Made by a program: the position numbers and the translations under genes. This document shows positions 7,505-17,020 of a stretch of 64,000 nt of DNA, in pieces (position 1 is the first letter of the stretch; every line of letters starts with the position of its first letter). Below the pieces are notes generated by a model. It ran no database searches. It was given only the letters and a program-made list of their open reading frames with translations, and had not been told where the DNA came from. This stretch comes from Cellulosimicrobium cellulans (lineage in GTDB: Bacteria > Actinomycetota > Actinomycetes > Actinomycetales > Cellulomonadaceae), in the NCBI RefSeq assembly GCF_016921195.1, contig NZ_JAFGYF010000002.1:124001-188000 (forward strand). Reading direction: 5' to 3'.

Positions 7505-8737
7505 GTGAGCACCGAGGCCCACGCGTTCCCCGTCCCGCTGTCGGGCGCGAAGGCACTCACCCTCATGTGGGCGCACGAGCACGCCGTCGAGCCCGCCGCG
7601 CTGCAGCAGCTGCGCAACATCGCCGCGCTGCCGTGGGTCGAGGGCGTGCGCGTCATGCCGGACGTCCACCTGGGCAAGGGCGCGACCGTCGGCTCGGTCA
7701 TCGCGATGCGCGACGCCGTGTCGCCCAACGCGGTAGGCGTGGACATCGGCTGCGGCATGATCGGCGTCCGCACGTCCCTCACCGCGGAGGACCTGCCCGA
7801 CGACCTCGGGCCGGTCCGCGCGCGCATCGAGGCCGCCGTCCCCGTCGGGTTCCACGCGCACGGCGAGCCGGTCGATCCGCACCGGTTGCGCTCGATCTCC
7901 GGGCGCGGTCCGGCCGAGGTCGCTCGCGGCGCGGACGCGTTCTGGTCGCGGTTCTCCGGCCTGCACGGCCGTGTCTCGGACATCGAGGGCCGTGCGCGCC
8001 GCCAGCTAGGGACGCTTGGCTCGGGCAATCATTTTGTTGAGTTGTGTCTGGATCAGTTCGGTTCCGTCTGGCTCCAGCTGCACTCGGGGTCGCGGAACAT
8101 CGGCAAGACGCTGGCCGAGCAGCACGTCGCCGTCGCGAAGCGCCTCGAGCACAACCAGGGGCTCGTCGACCGCGAGCTCGCGGTGTTCCTCGGCGGCACG
8201 CCGGAGATGGACGCGTACCTCGCCGACCTGTGGTGGGCGCAGGAGTACGCGGCGCGGTCGCGTGCGGTCATGATGACGCTCGTCGTCGACGCCGTGCGTG
8301 CGTCGTTCCCGGGTCGGGAGATCGCGTTCGACGAGGCCGTGAACGTCCACCACAACTACGTCGCGGTCGAGCACGTCGACGGCCAGGAGCTCGTCGTGAC
8401 CCGCAAGGGCGCGATCCGGGCGGGGAAGGGCGATCTCGGGCTCATCCCCGGGTCGATGGGCACCGGCTCGTACATCGTGCGCGGGCTCGGGAACCCGGAG
8501 TCCTACTGGTCGGCGTCGCACGGTGCGGGGCGTCGCATGTCCCGCACCAAGGCGAAGAAGACCTTCACGCTCGACGACCTCGCCGCCCAGACGGCGGGCG
8601 TCGAGTGCCGCAAGGACGTCGGGGTGCTGGACGAGATCCCGGGCGCGTACAAGGACCTCGACGAGGTCATCCGCGCGCAGTCCGACCTCGTCGAGGTCGT
8701 CGCGCGGCTCACGACGCTCCTCTGCGTCAAGGGCTGA
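7505..8737 (+). CDS. rtcB: RtcB family RNA-splicing ligase
   Basis: A 410-residue RNA ligase that joins 2',3'-cyclic phosphate (or 3'-phosphate) to 5'-OH ends in a GTP- and Mn-dependent reaction. Motifs include MPDVHLGKGATVGS, VGVDIGCGMIGV (metal Cys), LGSGNHFVELC (Asn/His), LQLHSGSRNIG, NVHHNY, GSMGTGSYIV and SHGAGRRMSR with the guanylylated His. GTG start with GAGGAGG upstream. Codons around 8008-8067 (CTA, CTT, AAT, CAT, TTT, GTT, TTG, TGT, GAT) are unlike the rest of the gene. The ligase follows two tRNA-Arg genes, which fits a tRNA-repair role. Confidence 0.95.
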   Translation: MSTEAHAFPVPLSGAKALTLMWAHEHAVEPAALQQLRNIAALPWVEGVRVMPDVHLGKGATVGSVIAMRDAVSPNAVGVDIGCGMIGVRTSLTAEDLPDDLGPVRARIEAAVPVGFHAHGEPVDPHRLRSISGRGPAEVARGADAFWSRFSGLHGRVSDIEGRARRQLGTLGSGNHFVELCLDQFGSVWLQLHSGSRNIGKTLAEQHVAVAKRLEHNQGLVDRELAVFLGGTPEMDAYLADLWWAQEYAARSRAVMMTLVVDAVRASFPGREIAFDEAVNVHHNYVAVEHVDGQELVVTRKGAIRAGKGDLGLIPGSMGTGSYIVRGLGNPESYWSASHGAGRRMSRTKAKKTFTLDDLAAQTAGVECRKDVGVLDEIPGAYKDLDEVIRAQSDLVEVVARLTTLLCVKG

Positions 8738-8798
8738 AGCACAGGGCGCGACCTGCTCGGCGGGGAGCCGGGGCGGGCCTCGGGCCGGGCATGGATCG

Positions 8799-10374
8799 TC
8801 AGGGGTGGTCGCGGGGGAGGCGGACCGTGAACGTCGTGCCCGTGGGCCCGGGTTCGTCCGCGGTCGCGGACGTCACGGTGATCGTGCCGCCGTGGGCGGT
8901 CACGATGGCGTCGGCGATGGCGAGGCCGAGGCCGGTGGAGCCGCCGGTGCGGTTGCGCGCGTCGTCGCCGCGCGTGAAGCGGCGGAAGAGCGTCGGGCGC
9001 AAGGTCGCCGGGATGCCGGGGCCGTCGTCGGCGACGGAGAGCACGACGTCGTCGCCGCCGGTCGCGAGCCGTACCTCGACGTGGGTGCCGGGCGGGGTGT
9101 GCGTGCGGGCGTTCGCGAGGAGGTTCGCGAGCACCTGCCGCAGGCTCGCCTCGTCGCCGGTGACCTCGAGGTCGACGTCGTCGTCCGGCGCGTCGTCGAA
9201 CCCGTCGGGCGGGTCGGCCGCGAGGTCGAGGTCGAGGTCCTCGCCGGGCAGGTCGAGCGCCCAGTCGTGGTCGGGGCCGGCGGCGTGGGCGTCCATGACG
9301 GCATCGACGGCGAGCGCCGCGAGGTCGACGGGCGCGCGGTCGAGCGGGCGGCCCGCGTCGAGCCGGGCGAGGAGCAGGAGGTCCTCGACGAGCCCGGTCA
9401 TGCGCACGGCCTCGGACTCGATGCGGTCGAGCGAGCGCGCGGTGGCGGTCGGGACGTCGTCGGGGGAGCGGCGCACGAGCTCGGCGTAGCCGCGGATGGA
9501 GGCGAGCGGGGTGCGCAGCTCGTGGCTGGCGTCGGCGACGAACCGCCGCACCTGGGTCTCGGAGTCGTGCCGCGCCTGGAGCGAGGTCTCGACGTTCTCG
9601 AGCATGCGGTTGAGCGCGGCCCCCACCTGCCCGACCTCGGTGCGCTCGTCGGTGAGGTCAGGGGGGACGCGCGGGATGGCGTCGATCTCGCCCTGTGCGA
9701 GCTCGAGCTCGGAGACGCGGCTCGCGGCGGCGGCGACTCCGTCGAGCGGTCGCAGCGAGCGCCGCACGAGCCACGTGCCGAGGAGCACGGCGGCGAGCAG
9801 GCCCGCGGCGCCGAGCCCGACCTCGATGAGCACGTACTTCTCGACGGTCGCGTCGACCGGCTCGGTGCTCGAGGCGACGACGACGGGCTGGTCGTCGTCC
9901 GTGGTCCGGTGCACGGCGCGGAAGGACCCGAGCTCCGGCAGGTCGACGTCGTGCGCCTCGCCGTCGGCGGGCACGTCCTCGAGCGCGGCGACCTGCGCGG
10001 CGTCGAGCGTGACGCGCTCCAGCGTGGGGCTGACGTACTGGGCGAGCACGATCTCCCCGCCGTCGTAGCGCAGGACGGCGCTGCCGGGGCCGGTGCCTGC
10101 GGGGAAGCGGGACGGGTCGTCGGGCGGCCCGCCGGGGTCGGGCGCGGCGCCGCTGCCGTCGGGCGGCTGCTGCGCCGGGGCGTCCGGGCCGTCCCCGAAG
10201 CCACGGGCGAGCCGCTCGCTCGCCTGCTCGAGCCCGCGGTCGACCTGCTCGACGAGCTGGGTGCGCAGCGCGAGCGCGGACGCGGCGGCGAGCCCGACGG
10301 TGACGAGCAGCACGACGCCGGCGAGCACGAGCACGAGGCGGCGGCGCAGCGCCGTCGGGCGTCGCGCGAGCGCG

Positions 10375-10382
<8 letters not shown>
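8799..10382 (-). CDS. HAMP-domain sensor histidine kinase
   Basis: A 527-residue membrane sensor kinase. TM1 is near residues 15-37 (LVLVLAGVVLLVTVGLAAAS), followed by an extracytoplasmic sensor of about 130 residues. TM2 (GLGAAGLLAAVLLGTWLV) comes next, then HAMP and the H-box FVADASHELRTPLASIRGY. The ATPase domain has N-box LLANARTH, G1 DDGPGIP and G2 GSTGLGLAIADAI. It starts with GTG and overlaps the response regulator stop by 8 bases (GTGCCTGA), so the two are translationally coupled. The architecture resembles TcrY/MprB-type kinases. The signal is unknown. Confidence 0.9.
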
Positions 10383-11145
<763 letters not shown>

Positions 11146-11277
11146 GGCTCCAGCGTCCCGCGGCTCGCGGGGGCGTGCCTGTGGTGACCCTGTGCGGGCG
11201 CTGTGTCCCGGTGGCCGCTGTGGCGCGGCCGAGGGGTCCGGGTGAGATCGCCGCGCGGATGTCATGGAATCCTTGAC

Positions 11278-11299
11278 TTTTGAACGGTCGCCGTCAAAA
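11278..11299 (+). promoter_or_regulatory. Inverted repeat in the ThuA upstream region
   Basis: TTTTGAACGG and CCGTCAAAA flank a 3-base centre and are complementary apart from one extra A. A TTGACT hexamer (11273-11278) overlaps the left arm. The site lies about 130 bases before the ThuA start and could be an operator over a promoter. No clear -10 box is visible. Confidence 0.35.
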
Positions 11300-11431
11300 C
11301 TCGCAGCATCGGCAGCAGCCGACGTCCACGCACGCAGGAGTGCGCGCGCCGCCGGGATGCCGAGGGTGCCCGGGGACCGACCGGGATCCGAACGCCCGGC
11401 TCGCGCTCTCGACGACGAGGGAGAAGCACGC

Positions 11432-12877
11432 ATGGATTTGTTCAGCGGAACGACGATCAGACGGGCGGTGGCGGCCGCGGTCGCGCTGCCGCTCGCGGGC
11501 GGGGCGACGCTCGTGGCCGCCGGCCCGGCCGCAGCCGACGAGGAGGGCTACAAGATCCTCGTGGTCGGCGAGACGCTCGGGTTCCGGCACTCGCACATCG
11601 ACGACACCACGCGCGCGCTCATCGCGCTCGGTGCCGACAACGGCTTCACGGTCGACGTGTGGGACCCGCCGAACGACTCCGCGGGCTGGTGGGGGGCCGG
11701 CTCGCCGGGCCAGCCCGACCTGAGCCTGGACTCGTCGCCGTTCACGAGCGCCGAGGACCTGGCCCAGTACGCGACCATCGTCTTCGCGTCGCCGGTCGAC
11801 AACACGAACTCCCTCAACCCCGCGACCCCGCGCCTGCTCGACGACGCCGAGCTCGCGGCGTTCCAGGGCTACATCCGCGGCGGCGGCGGGTTCGTCGGCC
11901 TGCACGCGGCGACGGACACGATGCACACCGTCCCCTGGTACAGCGAGCTCACCGGTGGTGGCGCGCGGTTCGTCAGCCACCCGCAGCAGCAGACGGCGAC
12001 GATGCGCGTCGAGAGCCCCGCCCACCCCTCGACCGCGCACCTGCCGGCCGTCTGGGAGCGGTTCGACGAGTGGTACAACTACACGACCAACCCGCGCGAG
12101 GACGTGCACGTCCTCATCACGCTCGACGAGTCGACGTACAACCCCGGCAACAACGCCATGGGCGAGGACCACCCGATCGCGTGGTGCCAGAACTTCGAGG
12201 GCGGCCGCTCGTGGTACGAGGGCGCCGGGCACACCGACGCCTCGTGGACCGACCCGCTCTTCCTCGAGCACGTGCTCAAGGGCGTCGAGTGGACGGCGGG
12301 CGTCGTCGAGGGCGGCGGCAACTGCGTCACCTTCGGCGAGGTCGACGAGGTCGTGGCGGGCCTGAACACCTCCGCGGTGGGCGACGGCGTCATCGCGGGC
12401 GCGATCTCGTCGCTGCTCGGCAGCGCGCGCAGCGCGGCCGACGCGGACGACCCGGCGACCGCGGTCCAGGTCCTGGGCGGCGCACGGTCGCTCGTCGACC
12501 ACCTGTCCGCGGCCGCGGGCGACCGTGAGCTGCTCGCGTCGAAGATCGACGACCTCGTCGTCTGGCAGAGCGCGCTCGTGGACGAGGGCCCCGCGATCGA
12601 CCTCGCCGCAGAGGCCGAGCTGCGGACGATGGGCGGCAAGCAGTACGTCGCGGTGCGCGTGCTCAACGAGGACGACACCCCCGTCGACATCACCCTGGCG
12701 ACTCCGTACGGCAGCAAGGAGTTCGCCGACGTGGCGCCCGGCAAGAACGCCTACCAGTCGTTCGCGACCCGGCTCGTCGAGGCTCCGTCCGGCGAGGTGA
12801 CCGTCACGGCCACGACCGAGCGCGACGGCGAGACGGTGACCGAGGAGCTCGTGCTCGCCTACGCGGGCACGGACTGA
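11432..12877 (+). CDS. Secreted ThuA-domain protein with C-terminal accessory domain
   Basis: A 481-residue exported protein. The signal peptide (RRAVAAAVALPLAGGATLVA) is probably cleaved after PAAA. Residues about 38-295 form a ThuA-like glutamine-amidotransferase fold (KILVVGETLGFRHSHID; GGGGFVGLHAATDT; GGGARFVSHPQ; WCQNFEGGRSWYEGAGH). About 85 helical residues resembling FIVAR spacers follow. The last 85 residues (QYVAVRVLNEDDTP ... TPYGSKEF ... NAYQSFATR) match the ends of the proteins at 36626-40411 and 63031-63999. ThuA proteins act in disaccharide and 3-keto-sugar use. Start ATG 11432 after AGGGAG. Confidence 0.88.
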   Translation: MDLFSGTTIRRAVAAAVALPLAGGATLVAAGPAAADEEGYKILVVGETLGFRHSHIDDTTRALIALGADNGFTVDVWDPPNDSAGWWGAGSPGQPDLSLDSSPFTSAEDLAQYATIVFASPVDNTNSLNPATPRLLDDAELAAFQGYIRGGGGFVGLHAATDTMHTVPWYSELTGGGARFVSHPQQQTATMRVESPAHPSTAHLPAVWERFDEWYNYTTNPREDVHVLITLDESTYNPGNNAMGEDHPIAWCQNFEGGRSWYEGAGHTDASWTDPLFLEHVLKGVEWTAGVVEGGGNCVTFGEVDEVVAGLNTSAVGDGVIAGAISSLLGSARSAADADDPATAVQVLGGARSLVDHLSAAAGDRELLASKIDDLVVWQSALVDEGPAIDLAAEAELRTMGGKQYVAVRVLNEDDTPVDITLATPYGSKEFADVAPGKNAYQSFATRLVEAPSGEVTVTATTERDGETVTEELVLAYAGTD

Positions 12878-12896
12878 CCCGTCGTCCGACACCCCC

Positions 12897-12935
12897 GACG
12901 GCGCCCGTCGCACCCCGCGTGCGGCGGGCGCCGTC
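12897..12935. terminator. Bidirectional terminator hairpin
   Basis: An outer 11-bp stem (GACGGCGCCCG / CGGGCGCCGTC) continues after one mismatch into CGCAC / GTGCG with a 5-base loop. It sits between the converging ThuA and PTE-like genes. There is no T-tract, as is common in high-GC actinobacteria. Confidence 0.7.
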
Positions 12936-12982
12936 GCGCACCCGTACGGTCGCGGTGCGGCGAGCAGGCGGCGCTGCCGCCG

Positions 12983-14032
12983 TCAGGCGGTGAGCATCGC
13001 CACCGGGTTGTCGTGCGTGAGGCGGGCGAGCACGTCGCGCGGCACGCCGCGGGCGGCGAGCATCTCCGTGAACACCGTCGGGACGTAGGCGAACCCGTTG
13101 CCCCCGTGCTGCACCCACATCTGCTTGAGGAACACGTCGTGGCTGAGCAGCACCTGGCCCGCGTGACCGCCCTCGACGAGGCGCTGCACCGCCGTGGCGG
13201 TCGTGTGCGGGTCGGGGGACACGCCCTCCTTCGGGAAGGTGATGTCCATGCCGACCATGTCGAACTCGAGCCAGACGCCGCGCTCGGCCACGGACCGCTG
13301 GTAGTCCGGGTCGTCCGCGGACGGGTCCATGTGGCACAGCACGACCTTCTCGGGCCGCACGCCCACCTCGTCGAGCACGAGGTCGAGCACCTCGTGCGCG
13401 CGCCGCTGCCACCCGGGCAGGTGCACCTGGAGCGCGACGTGCGGGTGCTCGCGCTGCGCGAGGGCCGCCGCGCGCAGCGATGCGGCCTCGCCGGCGGTGA
13501 ACGACGGCGAGACGCCGATCTCGCCGATGATGCCGGGGCGCACGCCGGTCCCGCCGATCCCGTCGGCGAGCTCCGCGACGATCGCGGACGCCTGGGCGTC
13601 CACGGCCGCGGCCGCGATGCGGTCGCCCTCGAACTTCTCCAGGTACGCGCCGCAGCCCGCGACCACGTGCAGCCCGGTGCGGCGCGCGACCTCCGCGAGG
13701 CGCTCGGGGTTGCGCCCGATCGCGGCGCTCGACGTCGCGTCGACGATCGTGCGGCCGCCCAGCGCGGCGAAGCTCTCGAGCTCCGCCGCGACCGCGGCGA
13801 CCGGCTTGTCGGCGATGTTGTCCGCGCAGCAGTACGGGTCCTGGCGCAGCGCCCACGCGAGCGACGCGGACACCGGGGCCTCGACGACCGCCTCGGAGAA
13901 GCGGTAGCTCGGCGGGTCGAGCACCCCGGACAAGTCGTTGAACAGGTGCTCGTGCGGGAGCGTGAGGCCGAGGTCCGCGGCCGCGGCGCGGCCGGTGACG
14001 GTCTGGACGTGGCCGGCGGGCGTGACGCTCAT
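12983..14032 (-). CDS. Phosphotriesterase-family metal hydrolase
   Basis: A 349-residue TIM-barrel amidohydrolase. Metal motifs are LTLPHEHLF (HxH, about residues 24-32), IIGEIGVS, VALQVHLPGW, VVLCHMDPS and VLLSHDVF with the final Asp. The bridging residue appears to be Glu (GEIG) rather than carboxylated Lys, as in the PTE-homology/lactonase branch. These enzymes hydrolyse lactones or sugar phosphates more often than organophosphates. It is last in the operon and overlaps the transporter by ATGA. A sugar-lactone or phosphate step in the same pathway as the kinase is plausible. Confidence 0.85.
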   Translation of the reverse strand: MSVTPAGHVQTVTGRAAAADLGLTLPHEHLFNDLSGVLDPPSYRFSEAVVEAPVSASLAWALRQDPYCCADNIADKPVAAVAAELESFAALGGRTIVDATSSAAIGRNPERLAEVARRTGLHVVAGCGAYLEKFEGDRIAAAAVDAQASAIVAELADGIGGTGVRPGIIGEIGVSPSFTAGEAASLRAAALAQREHPHVALQVHLPGWQRRAHEVLDLVLDEVGVRPEKVVLCHMDPSADDPDYQRSVAERGVWLEFDMVGMDITFPKEGVSPDPHTTATAVQRLVEGGHAGQVLLSHDVFLKQMWVQHGGNGFAYVPTVFTEMLAARGVPRDVLARLTHDNPVAMLTA

Positions 14033-15135
14033 CGCCGGCTCGCCTCGCCCGCCTCGCCGCCCGCGACCGCCGCGGCCACGGCGTCCTCGTGCGCGCCGTC
14101 GCCCGGCTCGTCGGGGTGGGCCGCCTTGCCCGACGGGATCATGCCGATCCCGGCGGCGACGAGCGCGATGACGGTACCGATCACGGTCGCGACGTGGACG
14201 GTGTGCCCGAGCGCCGGGATCGCGGCGTCCAGGACGAGCGAGCCGACGAGCTGGCCCGCGACGGACGCGAGGCCGAGCAGCAGCAGCCCGAGGCCGCGCA
14301 CGAGGAGCGCCATGAGCGCGATGGAGAGCAGGCCGAGCGGGCCGCCCAGGTACATCCACCACTCGCTCGGGAGCTGGAAGTCGACGCCGCCCGTCGCCGC
14401 GCGCACGAGGTAGGCGACCAGCAGCGCGGTGAAGCCCACGAGGAAGTTCCACCCGATCGAGACGAGCATCGAGCCGGTGACGTCGGCGACGGCCGCGTTC
14501 CCGGCGGGCTGCCAGCCCGCGAGCAGGCCGCCCACGAACGGCATGATCGCCAGGACGATCGTGTGCGGCACGGAGAAGCTCGGCGAGATGACCACGACGG
14601 TCGCCGCGATGGCGAGCGCGGCGCCCAGGAGCCGGGTCGCGGTGAGCGGCTGCTTGACCGACGCCGTGACGCCGAGGCGGTCGCAGACGACGCCCGAGAT
14701 GACGAGGCCGGAGATGAGCGAGATCTGGAACGTGGCGACGCCCAGGACGCCGACGGTGACGCCCTCGGAGAGGACGATGACGGCGCCGCACAGGCCCGCG
14801 AGGTAGTTCCACCACGGGATGGTGCGCGAGCGGATGAGGCCGGGGATCGCGAGCGCCTCGCGTCGGGTCGCGGGGCGCGCGAACACGACGACGAACATGA
14901 GGACCAGGCCGGTCCCGAACGAGATGAGCGCGGCGGCGTGGCCGTCGCCGATCGTCTTGCCGAGCTGGCCGTTGACGGCCGCCTGCATGGGGCCGAGGGC
15001 CCCCGCGAGGACGGTCGCGACGACGAGCAGGGCGGTCGCGGTGTCCTTGACCCTGCTGCGGCGGGCTGACGAGTTCAGAGCACCTCCCTGAGTGCCGGAC
15101 GGGGAACCGGTGGTCGCCGGCGTGGTGTGCTTCAT
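14029..15135 (-). CDS. DMT-superfamily (YdcZ-like) transporter
   Basis: A 368-residue integral membrane protein with about ten hydrophobic helices in two similar halves. The first half has ALGPMQAAVNGQLGKTIG and FQISLISGLVISGVVCDRLG; the second has GWQPAGNAAVADVTGSM and GQLVGSLVLDAAI. This matches the duplicated YdcZ/DUF606 type of the drug/metabolite transporter superfamily. It lies between the kinase and hydrolase genes of the LacI-linked operon and probably moves the pathway's sugar or nucleoside. Start ATG 15135 follows GGAGGAAGG. Confidence 0.85.
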   Translation of the reverse strand: MKHTTPATTGSPSGTQGGALNSSARRSRVKDTATALLVVATVLAGALGPMQAAVNGQLGKTIGDGHAAALISFGTGLVLMFVVVFARPATRREALAIPGLIRSRTIPWWNYLAGLCGAVIVLSEGVTVGVLGVATFQISLISGLVISGVVCDRLGVTASVKQPLTATRLLGAALAIAATVVVISPSFSVPHTIVLAIMPFVGGLLAGWQPAGNAAVADVTGSMLVSIGWNFLVGFTALLVAYLVRAATGGVDFQLPSEWWMYLGGPLGLLSIALMALLVRGLGLLLLGLASVAGQLVGSLVLDAAIPALGHTVHVATVIGTVIALVAAGIGMIPSGKAAHPDEPGDGAHEDAVAAAVAGGEAGEASRR

Positions 15136-15171
15136 TGCGTGACCGTGCCTTCCTCCGACGGTACGTCGGAC

Positions 15172-16092
15172 TTAGCTGTGGAGCGGAATCCTGGTGCCCT
15201 CGAGGGCCAGGTCGGTGGCGCGCGGCAGGGAGTCGACGGCGCCGTGGCGGGTGGTGGTGGAGGCGGCGACGCGCGCCGCCCAGCGGGCGGACTCGACGAG
15301 GTCGCCGCCGTGGAGGAGGCCGTCCGCGAGCGCCGCGCAGAACGAGTCGCCGGCGGCGGTCGTGTCGACGGCGTCGACGCGCACTGCCGGGACGGTGACC
15401 GGTGCGCGGCCCGCGGGGACGACGAGCGCGCCGTCGGCCCCGAGGGTGACGACGACGTCCCCGGGGTGGTCGAGCGCGCGCACCATGGCGAGCACGGCGT
15501 CGGTGCCGACGGGCTCGTCGTCCGCGCCGACGAGGGTCGCGAGCTCGAACCGGTTGGGCACGAGCACGCGGAACGCGGAGCGCACGTCGGCGGGCAGCGG
15601 GACGGCGGGCGCCGGGTTGAGCACGGTGGTGCCCGTCGCGGTGGCCGCGACGGCGCGCAGGGCACCGAGCGGCGTCTCGCACTGGCACAGCACGGCCGCG
15701 GCGTCGCGGACGAGGTCGGCGCGCTGGGTGACGAACGCCTCGTCCACGACGGCGTTCGCGCCGGGCTCGATGACGATGGTCGACTCGGGCTGCTCCCACA
15801 GCACGACGGCGACTCCCGTGGGGCGGTCCGCCGTCGCGAGGCCGTCGAGGACGAGGCCCTCGACGGCGAGGCGACGGCGGATCGCGCGGCCGTCGTCGTC
15901 GTCCCCGACGGCGCCGACCATGGCGACGCGCCGACCGAGCCGGGCGGCGGCGACGGCCTGGTTGGCGCCCTTGCCGCCGGGGGAGCGGACGAGGCCCGTC
16001 GCGGAGACGGTCTCGCCCGAGCGGGGCAGGCGGTCGACGGTCAGCCTGAGGTCCATGTTCAGGCTGCCGACGACCACCACCTCGGGCGTCAT
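15172..16092 (-). CDS. PfkB-family sugar kinase (ribokinase-like)
   Basis: A 306-residue cytoplasmic kinase. It has the N-terminal VVVVGSLNMDLRLTVDRLP and the substrate motif GGKGANQAVAAARLG (about residues 41-55). NPAP and PNRFELATLVG occur mid-protein, and the C-terminal anion hole is DTTAAGDSFCAALADGL with catalytic Asp. It is close to ribokinase/deoxyribokinase. It overlaps the upstream ThuA-like gene by one base (TGATG). With the transporter and the LacI regulator it suggests uptake and phosphorylation of a pentose or nucleoside-derived sugar. Confidence 0.88.
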   Translation of the reverse strand: MTPEVVVVGSLNMDLRLTVDRLPRSGETVSATGLVRSPGGKGANQAVAAARLGRRVAMVGAVGDDDDGRAIRRRLAVEGLVLDGLATADRPTGVAVVLWEQPESTIVIEPGANAVVDEAFVTQRADLVRDAAAVLCQCETPLGALRAVAATATGTTVLNPAPAVPLPADVRSAFRVLVPNRFELATLVGADDEPVGTDAVLAMVRALDHPGDVVVTLGADGALVVPAGRAPVTVPAVRVDAVDTTAAGDSFCAALADGLLHGGDLVESARWAARVAASTTTRHGAVDSLPRATDLALEGTRIPLHS

Positions 16093-16835
16093 CAGCCCGC
16101 GAGCCAGGTGACGGCCTGGCCGAACAGCGGGCCGTAGCCGGCCCAGTCCATGAACTCGCGCGGGGCCCAGTGGGGGGAGATGTCGGAGGCGAACGCGAGC
16201 GTGCGCCCCCGGCCCTCGGTGCGGACGGCGACGAGCGGGCGGCCCTCGATGGTGGCGAGGACGGTCGCGTCGGCCTTGGCGGTGAGGCGCTGGTAGCCGA
16301 GGAGGATCGGCCACTCGCGGTCGAGACCCGCGGTGACGGGGTGCTCGACGTCGGTCAGGGTGCCGCCGATGCCCTCGGGGGTCTCCTCGCGGTCGTCGTA
16401 CGGGAGGATGTCGACGGGCAGGACGGCCTCGACGGCGGTGCCGTGGTAGTTCGCCTTGGCCTGGAAGCCCTGGAAGCTGAGGTAGCCGCCGGCCATCATC
16501 AGGCCGCCGCCGCGGCGGACCCACTCGGCGAGGAGCTTGAGCCGGTTCGGGAACGGGCGCCCCTGGGAGAACACGACCGGCGGCAGCAGGAGCGAGTTGG
16601 CGCCGATGTCCGACAGGATCACGACGTCGTAGGCGTCGAGCTCGTCGAGCGTCGAGGGGAAGTCCTCGGCGACGAGGTGCGAGGGCAGGTGCGTGACCTC
16701 GTGGCCCTCGGCGGCCAGCGCCTCGAGCAGGCGCGCGCACCCGATCTCGAGCTGGGCGTGGGGGAACGCGTCGTACCCCTTGTAGTCGGTGGTCGCGTTG
16801 ATCCACGACTCCCCGGCGAGCAGAACCCGGCTCAT
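16092..16835 (-). CDS. Cytoplasmic glutamine-amidotransferase-like (ThuA-like) protein
   Basis: A 247-residue protein of the class I glutamine-amidotransferase-like fold, related to ThuA. It has MSRVLLAGESWIN at the start, YDVVILSDIGANSLLLP, WVRRGGGLMMAGGYLSFQG at the nucleophile-elbow position without Cys, and FASDISPHWAP near the end. Start ATG 16835 follows a perfect AAGGAGG; the frame is open further upstream but lacks such a site. It is first in the four-gene operon. Two TTGCGCAA operators lie 47-75 bases upstream. Function in the pathway is unknown. Confidence 0.85.
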   Translation of the reverse strand: MSRVLLAGESWINATTDYKGYDAFPHAQLEIGCARLLEALAAEGHEVTHLPSHLVAEDFPSTLDELDAYDVVILSDIGANSLLLPPVVFSQGRPFPNRLKLLAEWVRRGGGLMMAGGYLSFQGFQAKANYHGTAVEAVLPVDILPYDDREETPEGIGGTLTDVEHPVTAGLDREWPILLGYQRLTAKADATVLATIEGRPLVAVRTEGRGRTLAFASDISPHWAPREFMDWAGYGPLFGQAVTWLAG

Positions 16836-16881
16836 CCCGGCCTCCTTGCGATCAGGTCGCGCGGCGACGTCCTCGACGACG

Positions 16882-16909
16882 TTGCGCAACGTTGTGTAGC
16901 GTTGCGCAA
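16882..16909. promoter_or_regulatory. Paired TTGCGCAA operators between the operon and lacI-type gene
   Basis: Perfect 8-base palindromes TTGCGCAA occur at 16882-16889 and 16902-16909, centre to centre 20 bases, so both lie on about the same helix face. They sit between the divergent operon and regulator genes. The CG-centred palindrome is typical for LacI-family proteins. A third copy is inside the regulator gene (17037-17044). Confidence 0.75.
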
Positions 16910-17020
16910 GACCGTAGGGGGCGGGCGGCGCGGCTGTCAACACCGTGCACCTCCGCGCGCGGCCCGACGCTCCCGGTAGAGTGCAGGGGATCTGGGGGAC
17001 CGCCCCGAGGAAGGGGAGCC

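Noticed and set aside
6862-8028. A 388-codon reverse frame over the tRNA genes and the rtcB 5' end
   Set aside because: It crosses two tRNAs and a clear forward gene and has no recognisable domain. The apparent peptides come from tRNA sequence.
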